Origin: Porpolomopsis calyptriformis
Taxonomy: Eukaryota; Basidiomycota; Agaricomycetes; Agaricales; Hygrophoraceae
Direction: 5' to 3'
Length of the DNA stretch: 64,000 nt
Assembly: GCA_951640195.1 (NCBI GenBank)
Contig: OX621175.1
Coordinates: 806,001 to 870,000, forward strand
Under the pieces are notes generated by a model that did not search any database, was not told the origin of the DNA, and saw only the letters and a list, made by a program, of their open reading frames with translations. Positions 1-9,428 of this stretch are shown here, piece after piece. The position numbers were made by a program, and so were the translations under genes. Position 1 is the stretch's first letter. The number at the start of each line of letters is the position of its first letter.

Positions 1-637
1 CTTCCAAAGTTGCTTCAATGGGGGAGGGGGCTCGGACTGTCGCGACGTCGTCGTCGTCGTCGATCGGGTATTCTAGGTCAACGTTGATGGGGTATTCGAC
101 CGTTCTTCCGTACTCGATTAAAGTTTCCGTCATCGCGAGGTCTCGTTGGGCTCAGAGGAAATCCTCCCTGGTGAGCCGTTCAGATCTCCGACTTTCTTCT
201 ACGAGCTTGACGATGATGGCGCGGGTGGTGACGTCGTAGCAATCGACCCACATTTTCTTCTTCTGACGTTGAAGCTCCCAAACTTTCAATTCACTTTCGT
301 CCCAACGATTCTTCCAAAATAATGCGCTTTTCTCTGACGCTTTGAGTTCGGCTTTCAGAACTTCGCGTTCTTGACGAAGTTCACGGTTCCAGTTGCTGAT
401 GCTGTTACTGTGAACCGTGAGACGGGAGATGGTGACAGCAGGGTCTTCGGGGGGAGGGGTCTGAATGGTATAGAAGTCTTCCGCGCGTGCGCGAGCTTGT
501 CGACGTAATTGTCGAGGAGAGGAAGCAGAGGTAGAGGGACCAGGAGTGGGAGAGCGGAGGGCGGACGAGGGAATCCGTCCAGAACGTCAGATGGCGACTT
601 GAGGAGAGGGGGATCGTGTGGATCGTGTAGCGGGCAT
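1..637 (-). pseudogene. T1 ORF3: coiled-coil protein after pol, two nonsense codons, 3' end off window
   Basis: Reading from the ATG at 635-637, the translation follows T2 ORF3 (8514-9251) through the basic N-terminus, the Pro/Ser-rich stretch and the charged helical middle containing a WKNRWDESELKVWEL-like block. Two in-frame TGA codons interrupt it, at 587-589 and 152-154. At the second the T2 copy reads CGA, so that one is a direct CGA-to-TGA comparison; at the first T2 reads AGA. The segment near FYTIQTPPP also lacks a few residues present in T2. The position between chromodomain and 3' LTR is where retroviruses carry env, but I see no signal peptide or membrane segment. Function unknown; a nucleic-acid or Gag-interacting coiled coil is only a guess. 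Confidence 0.8.
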
Positions 638-769
638 GGTAAAGTTGTTGAGGGGTGTATAATTTGGATCGTGAAGGGAAGTGGAGACGTCCGGCAGTTT
701 ATAAGGAGTGGTTCTAAAAATAGAGGTCAATTCTTGGCAGACGAGATGATGACAAACGAATGAATAGAA

Positions 770-3700
770 TCAAGTCGCCGTTTGAATTGAGTCTTCGTAT
801 GTCTTCACAATTTCCTTGGCGTGTCGTAAGATGTTTGATCGGTCTTCCCAAGTGGCTTCTTCGATTGGATAGCCTTTCCATTTGACCAAATATTTTCGGC
901 GTCGTTTAGCTCCGGAATGTTGCAGTATAGATTCGACCTCGTATTCTTCTTCGTTTTCGATCAGATCAGGAGGAGGCCGTGATGTGTCGATGACATCAGG
1001 GTGGAGTAATTCATTTCCGACGTTGGGTCTCAGGAGTGAAACGTGAAAGACTGGGTGCAGTCTCCATGTTCCGGGAATGTCGATCAGATAAGCAAGGTCT
1101 GATATCTTTTTCAAGACCTTGAATGGTCTGGTTCGTCGATTGTCAAGTTTCTTCGAGGGTCGTGTCGTCTTGATATTCTTGGTGTCCAACCAGACTAGAT
1201 CTCCTTCTTCGTAGGAGGGTGAAGGTTTCCGTTTACGATTAGCGTATTTCTTCATTGACTCTGTCGTCTTTGATAAGGATCGTTCGGCGTTTTGCTGTGC
1301 ACGTGTAAGACGTTCGTGGAAGGTATTTGCTGTGGGCACGTTGCTTTGATCCGGAATGATCGTGGGAAGGTGAGGATGACGTCCGTATTCTATATAGAAT
1401 GGTGATTGTGAAGTGGCAGAGTGTTGCCGATTATTGTAGGCGAATTCCGCAGAAGCAAGCCATTCTGACCAGTCGTCCTGCATGAAGTTGGTATAGAAAC
1501 GCAAGTAAACTTTGAGTTCTTGGTTGGTGCGTTCCATTTGACCATCTGTTTGAGGATGATACGCAGTGGAGAGGCCGGAGATGATTCCTAAGGAGTTGTT
1601 GAGAGCTTCTGTGAATTTGGACGCAAATTGCACTCCGCAATCGGATATGACCTTTTGGGGCCATCCATGATGTTTCCAGATGTGATTCCGAAAGAGTCTT
1701 GCAGCACCTTCTGATGAAAGATTAGAAGTTGTCGGAATGAAATGAGCACGTTTAGTGAAACGATCGACAACAACCATTACAGCATCATAGCCTTGTGACT
1801 TGGGGAGTTTGACGATGAGATCGACGGTAATTTCCTTCCATGGTTCCATAGAGGGGGGTATGGGTTGGAGTAGTCCTGACGGTTTCGAGGGGAAGTTCTT
1901 GTTTTGTTGACAAGCGGGGCAGGATCGAACGTAGTTGGTGATGTCTTGTGGGGCACCATCCCAAATGAAGTTACGAAGGACGAGTTCCTTTGTCTTCTCA
2001 ATGCCAGGGTGGCCAGCGTGGGGGTAGGTGTGGGACAGTCGTATAATATCTGTGCGCAAAGATACTTCCTCCGGCACTACTATCCGACCTTCAACATCGC
2101 GTACAAGCCCATCAGCTTGGGTCCAAGCGAGTGAGGCATCCTCGAGTTTATCTTGGATCTTCTGTGGGAGTGGGATTTTGAACCGTAATCTAGAGAGAAA
2201 GCTTGAATTCGACAATTTGACAATTGAATTTACCCATCGGTCGCGCGCTATCAGAACTTCGTTCTCCACATCGGCTTCGACGCCGGGTAAGTAATCCGGG
2301 TGCCTGGACAGGCCGTCGGCCTTGTTCTTCCTCCCTGGAACGTATTCAATCTTGAACCCGAACCTGGACAGATACTCAGACCAACGAGTCTGGCGATTTG
2401 ATAGGCGAAGATTCTTTGAAAAGTATCGCAAGGCCAAACTGTCCATCTTGATGAGAATATCGTGTCTTGCTCCTTCAAGCAGATGACGCCATTGTTTAAA
2501 GGAATCAATGATCGCCAGGAGTTCTAGATCGTGGGTAGGGTAGTTCTTCTCAGCAGGGGAGGTAGATCTTGAGTAATAGCCGACAGGCTTCCAGTGTCCG
2601 TCATGAAGCTGAGAGAGTATTCCCGCGATTCCAATGATAGAGGCATCGGTTTCCAAGCAATAGGGGAGATCGCGATCAGGAATATGAAGAACGGGCGCGT
2701 TCGTTAAAAGGGACTTGATATTGTCGAAGGCTTCTTGTCTCCGAGGAGTCCATTCCCACACAGTATCATTGTGCAAGAGTTCATAGAGAGGGGTAGCGAT
2801 TCTGGAGAAATCCTTGATATATCTCCGCCAAAAGTTTGCACTGCCCAAGAAGGATTGGAGTTGTTTCACCGTTTCCGGAATAGGCCAAGACATGATAGTG
2901 TCGACTTTCTTCGGATTGGTGGTGATTCGTCCTTTGGATAAGACGACTCCGAGATAAATGACTTCTTCCTTCTCGAACTGGCACTTGACAGGTTTACACG
3001 AGAGTCTGTGTTTCTTCATGATATCTAGAGTTTCGAAAGTCCAGTGTCGCAATTCCTGTAAATTGTCTCCACAAACAAGTACATCATCGATATAGATGAA
3101 AACATTTCCAGAGTCCAGGACTCTTTTGAATCTTGTGTCGATCATCCGTTGAAAGGTGGCTGGTGAGTTCCGCAAACCAAAGAACATGATGGTAGGTTCG
3201 AAGGCGCCTGCTTCAGTGATGAAAGCAGCTTTCCATTCGTCGCCTTCCTTGATCCTGACGTTGTTGAATCCCCATCGGATATCCATAACCGTGAATAGAG
3301 AAGCTGTTAGAAGTTTAGGTTGTTGGAGTATTTGATGAAGAAGAGGAAGGGGATAATGATCAGGAACCGTGTGTTCGTTGAGGTAGCGATAATCCTCGAT
3401 AGGGCGTAAGCCAGCGTTCTTACCTTTAGCGTTTACTTCTTCGGCTTTCTTTCCAAAGAAGAACGGAGAGACTTGTTTCGATTTGGAAACTCGTATTCAT
3501 CCAGTAGATAGGTTTTCGTCGATGAACTTGTGTAAGTGATCCATCTCAAGAGGGGACATTGCGTATTTCACGCCTTTGACTGGCCTGAAGGTTTCATCCA
3601 GTTCTATGGCGTGGTCGAATTCCGAATGCGGTGGAAGGCGATCAAAGGATTCTTTGGCAAAGACGCCAGAATAGTCTTTCCAGTATACCTCCGGTACAAA

Positions 3701-4195
3701 CTTTCGCATATCTTCTTCCACCGTGCTGGCTCGGGATTCATCCGACTTCGATACGCGTCGATTCATGGCCAGCGTGACCGATTCCATTCCCAGTGACTCC
3801 GCATCTTTTGCTATCCATCGTGGTAGAGGGAAATCTTTGCTATCCAGAGCCAGTGTTGCCTCTTTCCAATCGATGTTGGGGTTGTGCTTTTTGAGCCACG
3901 GGAAGCCGAGGATAATATCCGTCTTAGATCCGAGATCAGTCACTTCCAATCGGATCCGTTCATTGTGTCCTCCAGGAGCCTCTAACCAAATATCAATATC
4001 GTTCTCGATGGGTCCACCTCGGTTTTCAGATCCATCGGCATTCCGTACGGGGATTGGGGTTTCCAATCGTGTTAAAGTAAAATTGTGGCGAGCTGCGAAA
4101 GATTCATCCACGAAATTTCCAGAGGCTCCGCTATCAACCAGAGCAGTGGCCGGGACACGTCGACCAGTGTCGGTAGCTTCAATCCAAACGTCCAA
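770..4195 (-). pseudogene. pol: T1 pol: protease, RT, RNase H, integrase, chromodomain; one TGA
   Basis: A single minus frame broken only by TGA at 3497-3499, where T2 has CGA. Domains in order: aspartic protease with VDSGASGNF near 4120-4140; reverse transcriptase with the YIDD catalytic motif near 3085-3100; RNase H with ETDAS near 2640; integrase with an HHCC finger (the CPAC pair near 1920) and the D,D,E core (DLIVKLP near 1810, SDCGVQF near 1630, QMERTNQE near 1540); a C-terminal chromodomain with YLVKWKGY near 870-890. Note SDCGVQF where T2 has SDRGVQF. The frame is open upstream of 4195 to the gag stop, consistent with -1 frameshift expression. The TGA falls just before the RT N-terminus, so no full Pol is expected without readthrough. 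Confidence 0.92.
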
Positions 4196-4311
4196 AATGG
4201 GTCCGAGATTGCCTTCTTCAAGAGTACCAAGAATTCGAAATAGATTGCATGGAGTGGTGGTACATTCTTGAGTAGATACGTCCGTAACGGTAGGTGAAAC
4301 GTTCGGACTCT

Positions 4312-4321
4312 TTAAAAACCC
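4312..4321 (-). promoter_or_regulatory. T1 gag/pol junction: candidate -1 frameshift site GGGTTTT-TAA
   Basis: Read on the minus strand, the last gag codons form the heptamer G GGT TTT (4315-4321) directly followed by the gag TAA stop (4312-4314). The heptamer fits the X XXY YYZ slippery consensus, and the pol frame is exactly -1 relative to gag and open across the site. T2 has the same arrangement. I did not fold the downstream RNA for a pseudoknot. Confidence 0.6.
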
Positions 4322-5469
4322 TGTTCTTTCAGTTCCTTGATGAGCTGAGCTTTTCTCTCCTTCGGCCAGCGATCGATCCCGCAGTTGTCCACCACTCGAA
4401 TAGTTTCCTCCGTAGTAGCTGGGGAAACCACCTCGTCGACTCGTTCCATCTCGATTCCTTGAACACTTCGTCCTCGACCTTGCCCTGTGGTTGGTCTTCC
4501 TCGTCGTTGTCCGGCAGGGGCACTACTCGATGAACGCGCTGTCGGAGGAGAGGCGTGAGAGGAATTTGGACACTTGTTCACCCAATGACCTGACTTTCCA
4601 CAGCGATAGCAGTTGTCTCGCGGAACGCGCGATATTGATGATGAGGAATGTGTCTCCTGTTTGACAGGAGCAGAGGAGGGAGTTCGGGTCGTCGTTCGAG
4701 CCACGGTCTCCCTGGGAGTATAGTAGTTACTCCGGGGAGTGGCACGACGCTCAAGTGCAAGCTCGAGACGTTGTCGGTCGAAGACGGAAGCTTTTCGCTT
4801 CCAAGCGTTAAGGGTGGCGGGGATGGGATCAAGGGCATAGATCTTTTCAAGAATTCCGGGGTTGAGGCTGTTCCGGTAGAAAACTTTGAGCGCGTCGTCG
4901 TTGAATCCAGTTTCGTCCGCGAGAGCTCTGAATCGTACATTATAATTGTCCACAGTAGAAAGTCCTTGGGTTACCTTTTGAATTTTGACCTGAGCTGTTG
5001 CTCTTGCATCAACGTCTCCAAAACATTCCTCGAGCTCTTCCATGAAATCCTCGTAATCGGCTCCGACCCACTGAGCACGTTTGAACTCTTGAGTCTGTTG
5101 TCGGGCCCATGATTGGGCGACACCAATCTTCATAAACGACAAGACATAAGTAATCTTCTGTCTGTTGGACCATTGGCTGTCGTCAAGGACTAGACGACAA
5201 GCTTGGATGAAGTTGAGGCATCTGGCAGCAGACCCATCGTATTCATCAGGTTTGGCGATTTTAATGGAGGGGGGAGCAGGTTGTTGAGGCAAAGGGGGCT
5301 GTAGAGGCTGTTGGGGTTGTGGAGGAGGTTGGGGTTGTTGTTGTTGGAGCTGGGTGATCAGCTGTTGTTGTTGAATGATGGTTTGTTCGAGTTGACGAAC
5401 AGTGGCCACCAAGGTCGCAATGTCAATGGTAGGGGGGTTGGTAGGGGCGTTAGTAGACGTTCCTGACAT
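4312..5469 (-). CDS. gag: T1 Gag with CCHC zinc knuckle
   Basis: 385 aa, uninterrupted. The N-terminus has a heptad-like stretch (LVATVRQLEQTI) and a Gln/Pro tract, then a retrotransposon capsid domain beginning near IKIAKPDEYDG (about residues 70-240), then one zinc knuckle CX2CX4HX4C (CYRCGKSGHWVNKC, near residue 287) in a Ser/Arg-rich nucleic-acid-binding tail. Gag forms the particle and packages element RNA. The chosen start is the first ATG before the capsid; the frame is open further upstream with Pro/Thr-rich codons, so a longer N-terminus is possible. It ends GF-stop at the shift site and precedes pol. Confidence 0.9.
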   Translation of the reverse strand: MSGTSTNAPTNPPTIDIATLVATVRQLEQTIIQQQQLITQLQQQQPQPPPQPQQPLQPPLPQQPAPPSIKIAKPDEYDGSAARCLNFIQACRLVLDDSQWSNRQKITYVLSFMKIGVAQSWARQQTQEFKRAQWVGADYEDFMEELEECFGDVDARATAQVKIQKVTQGLSTVDNYNVRFRALADETGFNDDALKVFYRNSLNPGILEKIYALDPIPATLNAWKRKASVFDRQRLELALERRATPRSNYYTPRETVARTTTRTPSSAPVKQETHSSSSISRVPRDNCYRCGKSGHWVNKCPNSSHASPPTARSSSSAPAGQRRGRPTTGQGRGRSVQGIEMERVDEVVSPATTEETIRVVDNCGIDRWPKERKAQLIKELKEQGF

Positions 5470-5906
5470 ATCGGTAGATGTCGGTTGTTGTGGAGTTGTT
5501 GGAGCTGTTGGTGTTGGTGTAGCAGAGGAAAGTTGGGAGTAGAGGGAACCGTATCGTCCTGGTGGGGTAGCAGTTTGTTGATGAACTGGTCTCGTTGCTG
5601 GTGCTGAAGATGAAGTGAAGAGTCCTCTTGTTCTCGATCGAGTCCGTGGTCCTAGAGAGGCAGGAGCAGGGGTAGGAGTAGCTAGCGTTTCTTCAAGGAC
5701 TGAAGAAAAGGATGGTTCTTGATCTCAAATTGTAGCTGAAAAGGTCGATCTTGAGAGGGGGTCTTCGTAGTGTTCTTCAACGTCTGAGTTGTCGGTAGAA
5801 GCCAGGATGGAAGTGGGTAAGGGGTAAAAGGGTGATGTCGATGATCACAGCGATGGGGGAGGTTTGGATAAGCAGGTGGGAGAGAACCAGAAGGAAGTCT
5901 GATTCT
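5470..5906 (-). other. T1 leader between 5' LTR and gag ATG
   Basis: No separate gene seen. The part next to gag stays open in the gag frame and is Ser/Thr/Pro-rich. The part next to the LTR (AGAATCAGACTTCC on the minus strand) is the same in T2, so it may hold the primer-binding and packaging sites; I cannot match it to a tRNA 3' end. Confidence 0.5.
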
Positions 5907-6305
5907 TGTTATAAACCGGTTGTTCGGAACGTGTTTTACTTCGGGTGTTCTGTCCCAAGAGATATAGAGGATGGTTCCAAGTCCTTGTTATGAGTAGGCT
6001 AACAAGGAATCAGACTTAAGGTCTGATACATACAGAAGTACTCTTTATATACTGACTACTTATCTGTGTGAGTCAGTGCGACATACATGAGGTAGAGATA
6101 AGGGTGAGTCATCGTGATCGATGACGAATCATAAAGGGGTTGAAACATAACGGAAATGAAGTGTGTCCGCATATGGGTAAAGTGCTGGGGAATCCCGAAG
6201 GAAGGTAATGGGGAATCCCAATAACAAATGGGGGGAATCCCAAGATAAGAGATAGGTTTGCATACAATAAGATAAAGAAAAAGAAGGAAAATTACGACCG
6301 TGACA
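5907..6305 (-). repeat. T1 5' LTR (399 bp)
   Basis: Reads TGTTATAAAC...CGTGACA on the plus strand, so the minus-strand LTR has TG...CA ends. The termini and several internal blocks (the ends, and the AATCAGACTTAAGGTCTGA palindrome) are shared with the T2 LTR; the middle differs by indels. Two TGAGTCA motifs (near 6070 and 6106) are Gcn4/AP-1-type sites. Confidence 0.9.
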
Positions 6306-6437
6306 GCTTGTTGGAAGGAAGTTTATTTTGCATAGACTATTTAGTTGACTGACGCAACCTTATTCCATCAGTTTTTTACCACCAAAAACTAAGGACTACC
6401 ACTCGAGATCCTAAGCACCTGTCTCGTAATCTTAAAA
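6306..6437 (+). repeat. C1 5' LTR, 3' part only
   Basis: Matches the last ~130 bp of the C1 3' LTR at 21594-21728 with scattered transitions. It is followed by GGTTATGAGCCC (6438-6449), a plausible primer-binding site of the copia type, which overlaps the gag start. The missing 5' part lies left of T1. Confidence 0.85.
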
Positions 6438-6441
6438 GGTT

Positions 6442-7203
6442 ATGAGCCCTGTTGACCATTATGAAACGTCCCTCTCCAGCTCCCAATCAATAAACATCCC
6501 AAAACTAAAGGATGACACCTCAAACTGGATAGAATACAAATCCAAGGTGACTCTTGTGATAGGATTGAAAGGATTGATGGGACATATCACCAGTAAGCTC
6601 ACTAAGCCAGTCCCCTATCAAGTAAATGCCTCTGGGGCCTCTGTCTTGGCTGATGGGACTACAATTGCCACCGAAGAACAAATCAAGGCAAGAGAAAAAA
6701 GGATTAGCAATTACAAAATGCAACAGTATCTCGCTAGACACATTATGATCAATACCATACCAGTCTGAATGTCCCAATAGATTAAGGATGAAACTGACCC
6801 CAAAAGGGTCTGGGATGCAATCATACAAGAATTCCAAGGCAAAAGCCTCCTCTATCAAGTAGATCTCCAACATTGCCTTCACAAAATGTGATGCATCAAA
6901 GATGGGGACCTAAAAGCCCACCTTACAGAACTAATTGGACTTACCCAGGAACTTGCCAGAATGGGATCAACCATTGCCAATCCAGACCTCACTGCCATAA
7001 TAATAGCGTCAGTACCCACCTCCTACCAATTATTGCTACAATCAATAGTAGCATCTGCACATGTCACAAAGCAAGACGTAGCCCCATTCAACCTAATCCA
7101 CTGGCTCACAGAAGAATACGAAACACGTATGGATCAAAGGCGACATGACAAAACCACCGATGCAGCCCTATCCATGAAGGACTCCCAAAACAAGCCCAAT
7201 TCC
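6442..7203 (+). pseudogene. C1 gag, N-terminal part
   Basis: Starts at ATG 6442 directly after the LTR. The translation has the copia Gag layout: LKDDTSNWIEYKSKV, then WDAIIQEFQGKS and LTELIGLTQELARMG. In-frame TGA/TAG codons occur near 6766-6780 and near 6887. It stops at the X-LTR a insertion (TSD ATTCC 7199-7203) and resumes after 15832 with the zinc-knuckle region. Confidence 0.85.
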
Positions 7204-7414
7204 TGTCACAACTGTAGTTGCAAGTCTTTTCATCAATCACAAGGCAGGCCTTGGAGCTTAATAAGTCTAGTAGGATGTAGAAGAAAGTCCTGACAGGGAC
7301 GTCCTCGTAAAGGGTGATGATTCCTCCTGAGTTAAGTTTTACTTCTACAAAGAAGTTGTTCTGCAAGTTAAATCCGTTGCGTGCCTCTGCTGAGAGTTTA
7401 GGGAATATGGGCAT
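7204..7414 (-). CDS. X gag N-terminal frame inside LTR copy a
   Basis: ATG at 7414 begins [15 protein letters not shown] and runs 70 codons to the LTR edge, ending CNYSCD, then continues into C1 DNA until a chance stop at 7106. It corresponds to the first exon-like part of X gag seen complete in 38989-39917. As a solo LTR it can only make a truncated peptide. Function of the domain unknown. Confidence 0.6.
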
Positions 7415-8036
7415 GAACGATTGGCTCAGTAGTTATGGGTTTATGTTTCTCTTTCCTTGTTCTGATGGAAAAGAAGTCTGATGATTCTGATTGCATTCGT
7501 GCTACTACAAGTAATCTCACAGGAGGATGAAGTGATGATCCGCTTCGCCCTCAGGGTTTATATAGTATTTCTAAAGTAGGAGTCATTATGAGTCAGCCTC
7601 CGCAGTCACCCCATTTTCTATTGTTCACAGCCTCCAATTAAGGTTTGCCATTGTTCCTAGTCATCCTGCAGAAGGCTGTGTGCTTCTGATGACTCAATTC
7701 TATAGGGCATAGCCTTCCGCAGATTGAGGCTGTATTATCTCATGACTGATTTCTATTGTTCTTCTGGTTATGAGATCGCCGTTGTTTCTATCTCTTGCCT
7801 GGCGTAGCAGGTTTCTCTTCTTTGACTGAGGAACCTCCTTTTGGTCTTCCCTTTGTGTCTGAGCATATAAAAGGTGTGGGGTTGTATCCCTACACTTCAG
7901 TTCAATCCTTGTCAATCATCATGACTCCTTCCCACCAAGGCCACTACGTCCGATTCTTCAAGCAGTCTGGAGTGGTGCACCGCACCGCTCCTGTCTTTCT
8001 CGATTGCGATTCTTTCCACTACTACCTTCAGCGCAT

Positions 8037-8479
8037 TGTTATAAACTGGTTGCCGATGAGATGGTTTTACTTCGGAGAGCTCTGTCCCTAGACAATGATG
8101 ATATCTCGAGTCCTAGTTATTGGGGTTGTTAACGAGGAATCAGACTTAAGGTCTGAGTACGACTAACTAGGAGTTTATATACTGACTACGCTACTGCGGA
8201 TGAGTCAGTGTAAACACGGGGAATACATGAGGAGTGCATGAGGAATACATGCGACGAGTAAAGATAAGTATGATAAGAGACTCGGAGCATGTGAAAAGGT
8301 GAAACAGCATGTGAAAGAATGAAACATGATCGTCGGAAATGAAATGGGTCTTATCTAGGATATATGAAAAGATAAGGAATCGTGGGGAATCCCTGGGGAA
8401 TCCCAAGTAGAGATAGGACCTGTCCGACTAAGCACTGATGACTAACATAGAGAGGAAATGAAAATTTACGTCCGTGACA
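8037..8479 (-). repeat. T2 3' LTR
   Basis: TG...CA on the minus strand, preceded there by a purine-rich GAGAAACGAGG stretch at about 8486-8497 that may be the PPT. A TGAGTCA motif lies near 8195. The LTR also carries a 71-codon minus frame (8191-8406), which appears only because it is in both LTRs; I do not call it a gene. Confidence 0.95.
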
Positions 8480-8513
8480 TACACCTCGTTTCTCGGGAAA
8501 TTCGACCCGAATT

Positions 8514-9251
8514 TCAAACTTGGGCGGTGTCGGGCGTTTCGTCCTCTGAGGTCTGAGTCTGGATTTCCTCAGTGGCGGGGGCCTCAATGACCACTGAGAG
8601 GGAAGCGATGGGGACAGTGTCTGAAGCCGCTTCGATGGGGGAAGGGGCTCGGACTGTCTCGACGTCGTCGTTGTCCGGGTATTCTAAGTCGAGGTTGATG
8701 GGGTACTCGACTGACGCACCATAGTTGATTATGGTCTCCGTCGTCGCGAGATCTTGTTGGGCTCGGAGAAAATCTTCTCGAGAAAGTCGTTCAGCTCGAC
8801 GACTCTCTTCTACGAGCCTGGCGATGACGGCGCGGGTGGTGACGTCGTAACAATCAACCCATGTTCGCCTCTTCTGTCGTTGGAGCTCCCAGACTTTGAG
8901 CTCGCTTTCGTCCCAGCGGTTCTTCCAATACAGGGCGCTTCTTTCCGATGCTTTGAGCTCGGCTTTCAAAACGTCGCGTTCTTGACGGAGTTCTCGGTTC
9001 CAGTTACTGACGCTGTTGCTGTGAACCGTAAGACGCGAGATGGTGACGGCGGGGTCTTCAGGAGGAGGGGTCTGAGTAGGATATTCGTTGAAGAAGTCCT
9101 CCGCGCGTGCGCGACCTTGTCGACGTAGTTGTCGAGTGGAGGAGGAAGAAGTGGAGGGACCGGGGGTAGGGGAACGGAGGATGGCGGACGAGGGGATTCG
9201 TCCAGCGCGTCTGATAGCGACTTGAGGAGAAGGAGATCGAGTGGCGGGCAT
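8514..9251 (-). CDS. T2 ORF3: 245 aa coiled-coil protein downstream of pol
   Basis: ATG at 9251, intact, 177 bp after the pol stop and ending 34 bp before the 3' LTR. Composition: basic Ser/Pro-rich N-terminus (residues 1-50), a helical charged centre (about 75-165) rich in Arg, Glu, Trp and Leu with a YWKNRWDESELKVWELQRQ block, and an acidic C-terminus rich in Glu, Asp, Pro and Thr. There is no Cys/His finger, signal peptide or transmembrane stretch. T1 keeps a broken copy at the same place, so the ORF belongs to the family rather than being a chance frame. Z carries a shorter protein with similar Tyr-Trp spacing at 49987-50508. Function unknown. Confidence 0.8.
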   Translation of the reverse strand: MPATRSPSPQVAIRRAGRIPSSAILRSPTPGPSTSSSSTRQLRRQGRARAEDFFNEYPTQTPPPEDPAVTISRLTVHSNSVSNWNRELRQERDVLKAELKASERSALYWKNRWDESELKVWELQRQKRRTWVDCYDVTTRAVIARLVEESRRAERLSREDFLRAQQDLATTETIINYGASVEYPINLDLEYPDNDDVETVRAPSPIEAASDTVPIASLSVVIEAPATEEIQTQTSEDETPDTAQV

Positions 9252-9428
9252 TATGAAGGATGGTTTAACAGCGTTAGGAACAAGAGTACTGGGTAAGTTC
9301 GTCGAAAATGGGGAATGACTGGATGGAATCGTATTAACGATTCTGAGCTTTTATAAGTGCCAACTCGACCTAAAAATAGAATTCAAAAATGGACAGCCGG
9401 AATGATGACAAACGAATCAAGTCGCCGT

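Larger units (their letters stand above)
1..6305 (-). mobile_element. T1: Ty3/gypsy LTR retrotransposon (5' LTR, gag, pol, ORF3), cut by window start
   Basis: On the minus strand the order is 5' LTR (5907-6305), gag (4312-5469), protease-RT-RNase H-integrase-chromodomain (770-4195), then an extra ORF (1-637). The 3' LTR lies outside the window. The sequence right of the LTR, from 6306, matches the 3' LTR of copia element C1 at 21594-21728, so T1 inserted into the 5' LTR of C1. The flanking 5 bp there are GCTTG; the partner duplication is off the window. Gene order, proteins and gag/pol junction parallel T2, but the LTR is 399 bp against 443 bp in T2, so they are sister families rather than copies of one element. 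Confidence 0.93.

Noticed and set aside
3723..4271. 182-codon plus frame inside T1.
   Set aside because: Antisense shadow of the T1 protease with no start context or relatives in view.
8191..8406. 71-codon minus frame found identically at 14664-14879.
   Set aside because: It is duplicated only because it lies in both T2 LTRs; it has no coding features and is not supported in the T1 LTR.
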